Assembly (NCBI RefSeq): GCF_029360775.1
Contig: NZ_JARKMZ010000005.1
Coordinates: forward strand, 14,464-78,463
Direction: 5' to 3'
DNA from: Daejeonella sp. H1SJ63
GTDB lineage: Bacteria; Bacteroidota; Bacteroidia; Sphingobacteriales; Sphingobacteriaceae
DNA length: 64,000 bases
The notes below the pieces were generated by a model. It was not told the DNA's origin. It searched no databases and saw only the letters and a list, made by a program, of their open reading frames with translations. The position numbers were made by a program, and so were the translations under genes. The stretch's first letter is position 1. Each line of letters starts with the position of its first letter. This document shows positions 44,814 to 52,995 of this stretch, one piece after another.

Positions 44814-45401
44814 ATGGAAGATATCCTCCGATCAAATATGGAGCGAACTATCGCTCATCCAATCAGTGATGAAGAATTTAAACTCTTCTCCGGTTTCTTC
44901 TTTGAGAAATCATTCGATAAAAGAGCAATTCTCGCAGAGGAAGGAGAACAATGCAAATATGTATACTTTATACTGAAGGGCTCTGCTTATTCCTATATAC
45001 TGAATGAGCATGGCGATAAACATGCAGTTCAGTTTGCTTTGGAAGGTTATTGGATAACTGATCATTACAGCTTCTTCTCAGGCAGGTCTGGTATCTACAC
45101 CATTGAAACTCTTGAACCATGTACTGTACTTATTTTGAATCATGAGAAATATGAAAAGATATGCAGTATTAACCATGCGTTTGAGCATTACTTTCATAAG
45201 TTGATTCAAAATGCCTTTATTTCACTGCAATACCGTCTGGCAAAGACCAATAGTGAGGATGCTGAACATCGTTACAAAGAATTTTCAAAATTACACCCTT
45301 CATTCGTTCAGCGTATTCCTCAATACCTGATTGCATCATACCTTGGAATTAAACCGCAATCACTAAGCCGCATCCGAAAAGAGATGAGCCAAGAAAAATA
45401 A
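44814..45401 (+). CDS. Crp/Fnr family transcriptional regulator
   Basis: A 195-residue regulator with a cyclic-nucleotide-binding-type beta roll (about 20-125, with LAEEGEQCKYVYFILKGSAY) and a C-terminal helix-turn-helix whose recognition part is YLGIKPQSLSRIRKEM. The ligand-binding Arg-Ser motif of true CRP is absent and there is no Fnr cysteine cluster, so it likely senses something other than cAMP or an iron-sulfur cluster. It lies directly upstream of the YceI-SDR-pirin-OsmC genes, and dyads over the yceI promoter are plausible operators. Confidence 0.88.
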   Translation: MEDILRSNMERTIAHPISDEEFKLFSGFFFEKSFDKRAILAEEGEQCKYVYFILKGSAYSYILNEHGDKHAVQFALEGYWITDHYSFFSGRSGIYTIETLEPCTVLILNHEKYEKICSINHAFEHYFHKLIQNAFISLQYRLAKTNSEDAEHRYKEFSKLHPSFVQRIPQYLIASYLGIKPQSLSRIRKEMSQEK

Positions 45402-45426
45402 AACTGATTTCCATTTATTAACCTAT

Positions 45427-45470
45427 GTGAACGAACGTCCACCTGACTTGACGGAACTTTGTATCGTCAA
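45427..45470 (+). promoter_or_regulatory. yceI promoter with two overlapping dyads
   Basis: GTGAACG-AA-CGTCCAC (45427-45442) is a near-palindrome with six of seven arm positions paired, shaped like a Crp/Fnr-family site. TTGACG (45448-45453) and CGTCAA (45465-45470) form a perfect dyad that spans GAACTTTG (45454-45461), a candidate -7 box. The first dyad would cover the -33 region. Together they suggest direct control by the regulator encoded just upstream. Confidence 0.45.
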
Positions 45471-45492
45471 ACAAGACATATCACATTAAAAA

Positions 45493-46029
45493 ATGGAAAA
45501 TTTAACAAATTGGGTATTAGACCCTACACACAGCGAAATTATTTTCAAAGTAAAACACTTAATGATCACCAATGTTAAAGGTGAGTTCAGAAACTTCAAT
45601 GCCAGCATTGTATCTGAGGGATCAGATTTTAGCAAAGCAAAAGTGCAGGCTAAGATTGATGCATCTTCCATCTTCACCAACAATTCAGACCGTGATGCCC
45701 ATCTTCAAAGTGCAGATTTCTTTGATGTGGCCAATTTTAAAGAATTAAACTTCGAAGGAACCTCATTCAACAAACTGGATGAGGATAATTACCAGCTAAG
45801 AGGTATTCTGACTATTAAGGATGTATCAAAAGAAACAACATTTGATGTAGAATTCGGTGGATTAGTACAAGACCCTTATGGAAATCAAAAAGCTGGGTTC
45901 TCATTAAGCGGAAAAATTAACCGTAAAGACTGGGGATTGAACTGGAATGCAGCCCTGGAAGCGGGTGGAGTAATGGTCAGTGAAGAGGTAAGAATCAACG
46001 CAGAAGTACAGTTTGTAAAACAAGCATAA
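45493..46029 (+). CDS. YceI family protein
   Basis: A lipocalin-like beta barrel of 178 residues that binds a polyisoprenoid or fatty molecule. It opens with WVLDPTHSEIIFKVKHLMI and has the later ITIKD-like strand RGILTIKDVSKETTFDVEF and GFSLSGKINRKDWGL. There is no signal peptide, so unlike the periplasmic E. coli YceI it should be cytoplasmic. First of five genes (yceI, SDR, two pirins, osmC) spaced 5-73 bases apart. This grouping suggests a response to oxidants or quinone-like compounds. Confidence 0.92.
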   Translation: MENLTNWVLDPTHSEIIFKVKHLMITNVKGEFRNFNASIVSEGSDFSKAKVQAKIDASSIFTNNSDRDAHLQSADFFDVANFKELNFEGTSFNKLDEDNYQLRGILTIKDVSKETTFDVEFGGLVQDPYGNQKAGFSLSGKINRKDWGLNWNAALEAGGVMVSEEVRINAEVQFVKQA

Positions 46030-46102
46030 TTTATATCCTCATCCAATATAGAATTTAGACAGATGCCAGTGAATTTCACGGGATGAATAAAATACAGGAA
46101 TC

Positions 46103-46894
46103 ATGAAAAAACTAGAAGACAAAGTCATTGTAATTACCGGTGCCGGTATGGGACTGGGATTAGCAACTGCCATTGAGGCTGCAAAAGAAGGGGCAAAACT
46201 TAGTCTTATCGACTATAATGCAAAAGCTTTGGACGATGCCAGGTCAAGCATACAAAAAGCTTATCCTGAGACAAAAATTTTAACAATTGTTGCCGATGTT
46301 TCAAAAGAGGAAGCAGTAAAGGCCTATGTCGATGAAACAGTGAACGCTTATGGAAGTATTGATGGATTCTATAATAATGCCGGAATTGAAGGCAAGCAGG
46401 CTCTTTTAACCGAATATGATCTGGATGTATTCAAAAAAGTGGTAGACATTAACCTGATGGGGGTTTATTACGGTATGCGCTACATCATCCCGGTTATGCA
46501 AAAACAGAACTATGGCCGCATTGTAAACGTGGCATCCGTTGGCGGGATACGCGGGGTTATGAACCAAACTCCCTATGTTGCAACCAAACATGCAGTTAGC
46601 GGAATTACCAAAAACGCAGCTCTGGAATACGGCAGATATGGTATCTTAACCAATGCCATTGCTCCGGGAGCGATTCTTACACCAATGGTTGCAGAAGCTT
46701 TCAGAGAGATCAATCCAGCTGATCCGAAAAAAGCAGAAACTGAATATGCTCAGTTTAACCCTACAAAACGTTTGGGCTTACCTGAAGAGGTGGCTAAACT
46801 TGTTGTATTTTTAATGAGTGAAGATTGTTCTTATGTAAGCGGACAAACAATAGCCATTGATGGCGGACAATCAAACAGTTACGGTTTTGTTTAA
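46103..46894 (+). CDS. Short-chain dehydrogenase/reductase
   Basis: Classical SDR of 263 residues. The cofactor motif is TGAGMGLGLATA (TGxxxGxG), with NNAG at the central position, the catalytic Ser in NVASVGG and the YVATK pair Tyr/Lys. The Asp in LIDYNAK after the second strand suggests a preference for NAD over NADP. The end GQTIAIDGG is typical. The substrate is unknown. Lies between yceI and the first pirin gene. Confidence 0.92.
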   Translation: MKKLEDKVIVITGAGMGLGLATAIEAAKEGAKLSLIDYNAKALDDARSSIQKAYPETKILTIVADVSKEEAVKAYVDETVNAYGSIDGFYNNAGIEGKQALLTEYDLDVFKKVVDINLMGVYYGMRYIIPVMQKQNYGRIVNVASVGGIRGVMNQTPYVATKHAVSGITKNAALEYGRYGILTNAIAPGAILTPMVAEAFREINPADPKKAETEYAQFNPTKRLGLPEEVAKLVVFLMSEDCSYVSGQTIAIDGGQSNSYGFV

Positions 46895-46911
46895 TTTTAT
46901 AATAAAAAACA

Positions 46912-47622
46912 ATGAAAACAGTACTTCATAAGGCCAATACACGTGGTGATGCAAATCATGGATGGCTGCACAGCAAACATACCTTCAGTTTTGCGGGATA
47001 TTACAATCCGGAACGAATGAACTTTGGTGCGCTAAGGGTATTAAATGACGACAGCGTAGATGCAGGAATGGGCTTTGGTGCTCATCCTCACGACAATATG
47101 GAAATTATCTCAATTCCTTTGGAAGGCGATCTGGAGCATAAAGACAGTATGGGTAACAAGACTGTGATCAGAAAAGGTGATGTGCAGGTAATGAGTGCCG
47201 GAACAGGAATCACACACAGCGAGTACAACAAAAACTCTGATAAAGCTGTAAAATTCCTGCAGATCTGGGTATTCCCAAACAAAAAGAATGTACAAGCACG
47301 TTACGATCAGATCACATTAAATCCGGACGAACGTCACAACAAGCTGCAGCAGATTCTGAGTCCTGATCCTGAAGATGCCGGAGTATGGATTCATCAGAAT
47401 GCCTGGTTTCATTTAGGTAAACTGGAAAAAGGATTCAATACAGAATATGCTATTAAAGGTGCGGGAAACGGCGTTTATGCTTTCATTCTAAGCGGAGATG
47501 TAAGCATCAATGATCAAAAACTAAATACCCGCGATGGTTTTGGCATCTGGGATACTGATAAATTCACAATCAATGCCGATTCGGATGCAGAAATTCTGTT
47601 GATGGAAGTACCTATGTCCTGA
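46912..47622 (+). CDS. Pirin family protein (1)
   Basis: Bicupin of 236 residues. The N-terminal cupin has the pirin metal-site stretch GFGAHPHDNMEIISIPLEG and DVQVMSAGTGITHSEYN. Pirins bind iron and some, such as E. coli YhhW, have quercetin 2,3-dioxygenase activity. The spacing to the SDR (17 bases) and to the second pirin (20 bases) indicates one transcript. The C-terminal cupin (GNGVYAFILSGDVSINDQKL) is degenerate, as usual. Confidence 0.92.
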   Translation: MKTVLHKANTRGDANHGWLHSKHTFSFAGYYNPERMNFGALRVLNDDSVDAGMGFGAHPHDNMEIISIPLEGDLEHKDSMGNKTVIRKGDVQVMSAGTGITHSEYNKNSDKAVKFLQIWVFPNKKNVQARYDQITLNPDERHNKLQQILSPDPEDAGVWIHQNAWFHLGKLEKGFNTEYAIKGAGNGVYAFILSGDVSINDQKLNTRDGFGIWDTDKFTINADSDAEILLMEVPMS

Positions 47623-47642
47623 ACAACAAAATAAGACCTGTT

Positions 47643-48527
47643 ATGTCAACAATTGAAATGATCATCGAAGAACGCGCAGCCAGTATTGGAAACTTTCTGG
47701 TGGGGCGTTTACTTCCTTTCCGCGAAAAGAGGATGGTGGGGCCGTTCATTTTCATCGACCATATGGGGCCGGTGAAAATGTCTGAACGCGAAAATTTTGA
47801 TGTACTTCCACATCCTCACATCGGGCTATCCACTCTTACCTTTCTTTTTGAAGGCAGCATTATGCACCGTGATAGCCTGGGAAATGAACTCGAAATCAGG
47901 CCCGGAGCAGTGAACTGGATGACAGCCGGAAAAGGAATTGTCCATTCTGAACGTACCCCTGACTATCTTCGTCATTCTGAAAAACACATGCACGGACTTC
48001 AGATATGGGTAGCCCTTCCAAAAGATCTTGAACAAATGGAGCCAGAGTTTTTTCATATTGACAGCACACAAATCCCATCCTGGACAGAAGATGATATCGA
48101 TTTTAAACTCATAGCAGGTGAGGCAATGGGTAAAAGATCTGCAGTTCCTGTATATAGTAAATTGTATATGATCGAGATTAAGAGCCGCAAACGGCAAACC
48201 GTCAGAATTGGTCACGAGCTATATGGAGAAGCAGGAATGTATATCCTTGAAGGTAGTGTTGAAAGTGATGGAAATATCTACCAGCCTAAACAACTTTTAA
48301 TTGCAAAAGACAGCTCACTTTGCGAATTTGTTATGGAAGCAAATTCAGCTATTTATCTTTTCGGAGGGGAGGTTTTCCCTGAAGAACGTTTTATCGACTG
48401 GAATTTTGTAAGTAGCAGCAAAGCAATACTTGCTGAAGCACGCGAAAAATGGATTGCCCAAAATTTCCCTAAAATAAAAGGAGAAGAAAATGAGTTTGTT
48501 CCCTACCCATCACGAATCAAAAAATAA
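47643..48527 (+). CDS. Pirin family protein (2)
   Basis: A second, longer pirin (294 residues) of a different subfamily: RMVGPFIFIDHMGP, VLPHPHIGLSTLTFLFEGS and INWMTAGKGIVHSER-like block VNWMTAGKGIVHSERTP give the metal site. It resembles the RmlC-type pirins with a C-terminal Pirin_C domain (LYGEAGMYILEGSVESDG). It is too different from its neighbour to be a recent duplicate. A stop at 48527 is followed after five bases by osmC. Confidence 0.92.
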   Translation: MSTIEMIIEERAASIGNFLVGRLLPFREKRMVGPFIFIDHMGPVKMSERENFDVLPHPHIGLSTLTFLFEGSIMHRDSLGNELEIRPGAVNWMTAGKGIVHSERTPDYLRHSEKHMHGLQIWVALPKDLEQMEPEFFHIDSTQIPSWTEDDIDFKLIAGEAMGKRSAVPVYSKLYMIEIKSRKRQTVRIGHELYGEAGMYILEGSVESDGNIYQPKQLLIAKDSSLCEFVMEANSAIYLFGGEVFPEERFIDWNFVSSSKAILAEAREKWIAQNFPKIKGEENEFVPYPSRIKK

Positions 48528-48532
48528 ATTTT

Positions 48533-48934
48533 ATGGCCTCTGTTAAATCACATATTGGTAAAGATCTCTACAAAGTAAAGATTGAGTCGCCTGGTGGCAA
48601 CGTAGTTATCGCTGATGAACCTGTTTCATCAGGAGGACAGAATACCGGCTTTTCTCCATTTGAACTTCTGGGCGCTGCACTGGCAGCCTGCACATCAGCT
48701 ACCCTGCGTATGTATGCCGACCGGAAAGCATGGGACTTGCAGGAGGTGAATCTGGAAATAGAGGTAAAACAGAACGACACCAGAACCCAGACTGATATCT
48801 CAAGAAAAATTGAACTCACAGGTAATCTGACTGAGGAGCAAAGAGCAAGATTAATTGCTGTAGCCGAGGCCTGTCCGGTTCATAAACTGCTGATGAACCC
48901 TATTGAAATCAGCACTGCAGAAGTAAAAAACTGA
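48533..48934 (+). CDS. OsmC family peroxiredoxin-like protein
   Basis: A 133-residue OsmC/Ohr-fold protein. The two reactive cysteines are visible in ALAACTSATLRMYA and EACPVHKLLMNP. OsmC-type proteins reduce organic hydroperoxides as dimers in the cytoplasm. It is the last gene of the yceI-SDR-pirin-pirin-osmC run, which supports a peroxide- or electrophile-stress role for the group. No terminator was recognised after it. Confidence 0.93.
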   Translation: MASVKSHIGKDLYKVKIESPGGNVVIADEPVSSGGQNTGFSPFELLGAALAACTSATLRMYADRKAWDLQEVNLEIEVKQNDTRTQTDISRKIELTGNLTEEQRARLIAVAEACPVHKLLMNPIEISTAEVKN

Positions 48935-49096
48935 TCGTATAAAGAAATTTATCTGCGATTTCAATCGAATTATGAATATTAATCATTTTAATGTAAAAAT
49001 GTATATCTTTATGAAATGTAATATTTTCGTTTCAATTAAACCTTTTGAGTTTTACAGAACGGCGTTATTATTTTCAATAAAATATTCTAACATTTT

Positions 49097-50281
49097 GTGG
49101 AGTCAGATAAGACCAAAAAGTTTACCGCTATATTATTGGACAAGAGATTTGTAGTCTCTCTATTCATTACAATTGCGCTGATCACAGGAGTAAAGCAATA
49201 CATCCGTGGTTCTTACAACAATTACAAAATCTTTAAATACACTTTCCAGCACAGTTTGGAGGAAAAACCCTTGTATGAAGAATACCCTTCTGAATACAGG
49301 GACTCTAATCACTATGGCCCTGCTTTTGCATTGGTTATTGCACCCTTTGCATTGCTTCCTGATGCTTTTGGAACATCGTTATGGAACATTGCCAATGTGC
49401 TGATTCTGTGCATGGGTTTTTACAGTCTTCCATTACCGTTGAGAACACGATCCATTATTGCTTTACTATGTGCGCATGAAGCTCTGGTAGCACTGCTTAG
49501 CTTTCAGTTTAATGTAGGTCTTACAGGACTGATCATGCTTAGTTTTTCTTATATTATTAGTAGAAATGAAACAAAATCAGCATTTTCTATCGCATTAGGC
49601 TCACTGATTAAACTTTACGGAATTGTAGGTCTTGCATTCTTTTTCTTCAGCAGGAATAAAGTGAAGTTCATTATCTCAGGATTAATCTCAGTTTTTGTTT
49701 TGCTGATCCTTCCTGTGTTTATTTCTTCTCCTGAATATGTAATCAGGTCTTATTCAGACTGGTATATCTCGTTAACAGAAAAAAACATGCATAATGTCTC
49801 TCTGACATCTATGCAGGATATTTCATTTATGGGAATTGTACGCCGGGTGATGCAGGATGCCAGCATTCCGAATCTTCCTTTTCTTGCCGGCGGATTAGTT
49901 TTGTTCCTTTTGCCATATACAAGAATCAGCCAGTATCAGTTTACAAGCTTCAGGTTGATGCTTTTAGCCTCAGTATTAATCTTTACGGTAATCTTTAGTT
50001 CCGGATCCGAATCACCTACCTATATCATTGCATTTGCAGGAGTTTCTATCTGGTTCATGACTCAGCCTTCTCAAAAAAATAAAGGAATACTGTCCCTGTT
50101 CCTCTTTGCTTTTTTACTGACCAGTATGTCGCCATCAGATCTGTTCCCGAAGTTTATCCGCAATGAATATATCCGGCCTTACTCATTAAAAGCATTACCA
50201 TGCGTGCTCATATGGTTCACTATAATCTTCCAGATGTTAATCACTGATTTTAAAAATTACAAAAATTATGCTGCCGGATAA
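49097..50281 (+). CDS. GT87 (DUF2029) membrane glycosyltransferase
   Basis: A 394-residue polytopic protein with roughly ten hydrophobic helices. The region EYPSEYRDSNHYGPAFALVI after the first helix resembles the acidic, Tyr/Pro-containing substrate loop of DUF2029 alpha-mannosyltransferases, which use polyprenyl-phosphate sugars. Translation appears to begin at the GTG at 49097, as no suitable ATG precedes the first helix. The stop region overlaps the start of the GT2 gene by 14 bases, implying coupled translation. Likely acts on a glycolipid at the outer face of the inner membrane; the sugar is unknown. Confidence 0.75.
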   Translation: MESDKTKKFTAILLDKRFVVSLFITIALITGVKQYIRGSYNNYKIFKYTFQHSLEEKPLYEEYPSEYRDSNHYGPAFALVIAPFALLPDAFGTSLWNIANVLILCMGFYSLPLPLRTRSIIALLCAHEALVALLSFQFNVGLTGLIMLSFSYIISRNETKSAFSIALGSLIKLYGIVGLAFFFFSRNKVKFIISGLISVFVLLILPVFISSPEYVIRSYSDWYISLTEKNMHNVSLTSMQDISFMGIVRRVMQDASIPNLPFLAGGLVLFLLPYTRISQYQFTSFRLMLLASVLIFTVIFSSGSESPTYIIAFAGVSIWFMTQPSQKNKGILSLFLFAFLLTSMSPSDLFPKFIRNEYIRPYSLKALPCVLIWFTIIFQMLITDFKNYKNYAAG

Positions 50282-51203
50282 GTTAATCTCGATCGTTATT
50301 CCTGCATTCAATGAAACTGAAAACATCCCCAGAATTGTTGATGCGATTGATAAGCTGTTCAGGACTATTCCACACAACTATGAGATCATTCTGGTAGCTG
50401 ATGGCTGCACGGATAATACCATGGAGACCATTGAAAAACTCACTGAAACAAATAAACAGGTATATTTCATCGAGCTTTCCAGAAATTTTGGCCATCAGCT
50501 TGCCCTTAAAGCGGGTCTGGATCATGCAAATGGCGATTGCGTAATCAGTATGGATTGCGATCTGCAACACCCTCCGGAAATCATTCCTGAATTGTTAGCA
50601 AAATGGGAATTAGGATACGAAGTTGTTTATACCATCCGTCAGGAAGATAAAAAACTTCCGATGGGGAAACGCATCACTTCTAACCTGTTCTACAAATCCA
50701 TGAATAGCCTTTCAGATGTGGAAATCGAAACCGGATCAGCTGATTTCAGGCTATTGGACAGGAACGTGGTTTCTGTTATCAGAAATTTTCATGAAAATGA
50801 ACCCTTCCTGAGGGGATTGGTAAAATGGGTAGGATTTAGAAATATTTCGATCCCGTATTACCCAAATCAGCGATTCTGTGGTAAAAGCAAGTACAGTTTA
50901 AATAGAATGATCAAATTCGCTTTGCAAGGTGTAACTTCATTTTCTGTCAGACCACTTTACGGTGCAATTTACCTGGGTTTTATTTTCTCGATGTTATCTG
51001 TGATGTACCTGCCTTATGTTTTACATGCTTTTCACAGTGGAAAAGAAGTTTCAGGATGGGCCTCCATTATCATGACCATTGTTTTTTTTGGCGGCTTAAA
51101 ACTGATTATTCTCGGAATCATCGGCATATACGTTGGTAAAATGTTTATGCAGGTAAAAAACAGGCCTAATTATATAATCCGTTCAACAAATCTTAAACAA
51201 TAA
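50268..51203 (+). CDS. Family 2 glycosyltransferase (DPM1/GtrB-like)
   Basis: A 311-residue GT-A enzyme with a C-terminal membrane anchor. It has the start SIVIPAFNETENIPRIV, VADGCTDNT, the metal-site motif in SMDCDLQHPPE and two C-terminal helices (about 225-250 and 265-290), as in enzymes loading a sugar onto polyprenyl phosphate. It overlaps the GT87 gene, which could use its product as donor. A polysaccharide deacetylase gene follows after five bases. Confidence 0.9.
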   Translation: MLPDKLISIVIPAFNETENIPRIVDAIDKLFRTIPHNYEIILVADGCTDNTMETIEKLTETNKQVYFIELSRNFGHQLALKAGLDHANGDCVISMDCDLQHPPEIIPELLAKWELGYEVVYTIRQEDKKLPMGKRITSNLFYKSMNSLSDVEIETGSADFRLLDRNVVSVIRNFHENEPFLRGLVKWVGFRNISIPYYPNQRFCGKSKYSLNRMIKFALQGVTSFSVRPLYGAIYLGFIFSMLSVMYLPYVLHAFHSGKEVSGWASIIMTIVFFGGLKLIILGIIGIYVGKMFMQVKNRPNYIIRSTNLKQ

Positions 51204-51208
51204 TCGAT

Positions 51209-52003
51209 TTGGTTTTGTTAAGTTTCGATATTGAAGAATTTGATATGCCATTTGAATATGGCAGGGAAATATCTTTCAGCGATCAGATTAAAATTTCAGA
51301 ACAAGGAACTAATTACATCCTCGATATTCTGGACAAACATCATGTAAAGGCTACCTTTTTCAGCACCGTGGTATTTGCTCAGAATGTTCCTGAACTTATC
51401 CGGAGGATTGTAGAAGGAGGACATGAACTTGCTTCACACGGTTATTATCATTCAAAATTTGAGTGTGAACATCTAAGATCATCCAGAATTGCTCTGGAAG
51501 AAATTTCCGGAAAGGAAATCAAAGGATACCGCATGGCGAGAATGATGCCTGTAGATGAGTTTGAAATAAGTAAGGCAGGATATCAATATAACAGTTCCAT
51601 CAATCCAACCTGGTTACCGGGGAGGTATAATAATCTTGCCAAACCCAGAAGCATCTATGAACAGGCAGGCATCCTGCAGATCCCTGCATCAGTTAGTCCA
51701 TTACTGCGTTTCCCTTTATTCTGGCTGTCATTTCATAATCTGCCTTTAAAAATATACTTGTGGCTTGCCCGCAAAACATATGAAAAAGATGGTTATCTGA
51801 ATATCTATTTTCACCCCTGGGAGTTTACCAACCTGAACGACTCTGAGAAATTTGGCTTTCCGGGATATGTCAGCAGAAATTCCGGAATAAAGATGATCGA
51901 AAGAATGGACTCTTTTATTACAACCCTGAAATCTGAAGGATATAACTTCAGTTCTATTTCAGATTATTTATCTTTTCATCAGATAAACAGGGCTAAAAGT
52001 TGA
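51209..52003 (+). CDS. Polysaccharide deacetylase family protein
   Basis: NodB-homology carbohydrate esterase of 264 residues, starting at a TTG. Catalytic Asp 7 is in LLSFDIEEFD, and the metal histidines are His 77 and His 81 in ELASHGYYHSKFE. The last motif is in YFHPWEF. The protein lacks a signal peptide, as do the DUF3473-like deacetylases that act on lipid-linked sugars in the cytoplasm. Third gene of the cluster with GT87 and GT2. It may deacetylate the sugar that the GT2 enzyme transfers; this is inference. Confidence 0.88.
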   Translation: MVLLSFDIEEFDMPFEYGREISFSDQIKISEQGTNYILDILDKHHVKATFFSTVVFAQNVPELIRRIVEGGHELASHGYYHSKFECEHLRSSRIALEEISGKEIKGYRMARMMPVDEFEISKAGYQYNSSINPTWLPGRYNNLAKPRSIYEQAGILQIPASVSPLLRFPLFWLSFHNLPLKIYLWLARKTYEKDGYLNIYFHPWEFTNLNDSEKFGFPGYVSRNSGIKMIERMDSFITTLKSEGYNFSSISDYLSFHQINRAKS

Positions 52004-52050
52004 GTTGGCATCTGATACCTTAATTAATTCGCTCTAATTTTTCCTAAGTA

Positions 52051-52101
52051 TTTGTGTTTTAATCAAATTCTCGTATCTTTGCAGTCCCTATTTTTTTAGG
52101 G
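52051..52101 (+). promoter_or_regulatory. rplM promoter and 5' leader hairpin
   Basis: TTTG (52051-52054), a 19-base spacer and TATCTTTG (52074-52081) match the Bacteroidetes consensus exactly. Directly after it CCCTA (52086-52090) and TAGGG (52097-52101) can form a hairpin with a six-T loop at the very 5' end of the message. This may be an RNA-stability element or a ribosomal-protein leader. Confidence 0.75.
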
Positions 52102-52138
52102 GAAGAAAAAATAAATTATATCATTTAAATTCAAGCAA

Positions 52139-52582
52139 GTGAATACGTTAAGTTACAAAACTGTCTCTGCCAACAAAGCGACCGCCAACAAAGAATGGGT
52201 AGTTGTTGACGCTCAGGGCGAGATTTTGGGGCGCTTGTCTTCTAAGATCGCAATGATCATCAGAGGAAAAAACAAGTCATCGTACACCCCACACGTAGAC
52301 TGCGGAGATAATGTGATCGTTATCAATGCAGACAAGGTTAAACTGACAGGAAACAAATTTGCTGAAAAGCAGTATGTTTCTTACACCGGTTATCCTGGAG
52401 GTCAGAAATTCATTTCTCCTAAAGAGTTAATGGCAAAGCATCCTACCCGTGTGGTAGAGAAAGCTGTACGTGGTATGTTACCTAAAAACAGTTTGGGCCG
52501 TGCATTGTACAAAAACCTGTTCGTTTATGCAGGTTCAGAGCATCCGCATGCAGCACAAAATCCTAAAACCATTAAACTATAA
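52139..52582 (+). CDS. rplM: 50S ribosomal protein L13
   Basis: Binds domain II of 23S rRNA early in assembly of the large subunit. The 147-residue protein has WVVVDAQGEILGRLSSKIA, the block NVIVINADKVKLTG, and the C-terminal MLPKNSLGRALYKNLFVYAG. It starts at a GTG (52139), with an A-rich leader rather than a Shine-Dalgarno sequence. First of the group rplM-rpsI-rpsB-tsf. Confidence 0.97.
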   Translation: MNTLSYKTVSANKATANKEWVVVDAQGEILGRLSSKIAMIIRGKNKSSYTPHVDCGDNVIVINADKVKLTGNKFAEKQYVSYTGYPGGQKFISPKELMAKHPTRVVEKAVRGMLPKNSLGRALYKNLFVYAGSEHPHAAQNPKTIKL

Positions 52583-52590
52583 TTAGAGAA

Positions 52591-52977
52591 ATGTCAACAA
52601 CTAACACTTCAGGAAGAAGAAAAACAGCAGTTGCCCGCATTTATCTAACAGATGGAAGCGGCAAGGTTACCGTGAACGGTAAAGATTACAAGGAATATTT
52701 TCCAACATTGCCATTACAATATATCGTTATGCAGTCAGTAGAAGTTGCTGATTCTGCAGGTAAATTCGATGTTATTGTAAACGTTGCAGGCGGTGGTGTT
52801 AAAGGACAGGCAGAAGCTGTTCGTTTAGCTATTGCTAAAGCAATTGTAGAGCTTGACCCAGAGAAGAAACCTTCATTGAAAGCTAAAGGACTTATGACCC
52901 GCGATGACCGTATGGTTGAGCGTAAGAAACCAGGTCGTAAGAAAGCCCGTAAGAAATTTCAATTTAGTAAACGTTAA
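52591..52977 (+). CDS. rpsI: 30S ribosomal protein S9
   Basis: Binds the head of the small subunit; its C-terminal tail reaches the P-site tRNA. The 128-residue protein has SGRRKTAVARIYL, GGGVKGQAEAVRLAIAKA and the basic tail RKKPGRKKARKKFQFSKR ending in the conserved Lys-Arg. It follows rplM by eight bases, the usual gene pair. Confidence 0.97.
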   Translation: MSTTNTSGRRKTAVARIYLTDGSGKVTVNGKDYKEYFPTLPLQYIVMQSVEVADSAGKFDVIVNVAGGGVKGQAEAVRLAIAKAIVELDPEKKPSLKAKGLMTRDDRMVERKKPGRKKARKKFQFSKR

Positions 52978-52981
52978 TCTC

Positions 52982-52987
52982 AGGAGG
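52982..52987 (+). promoter_or_regulatory. Strong Shine-Dalgarno sequence of rpsB
   Basis: AGGAGG lies eight bases before the rpsB ATG. Genes around it lack such a sequence, as is normal in Bacteroidota, so this perfect match is unusual and may have a control function. Confidence 0.7.
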
Positions 52988-52995
52988 ATCAGACA

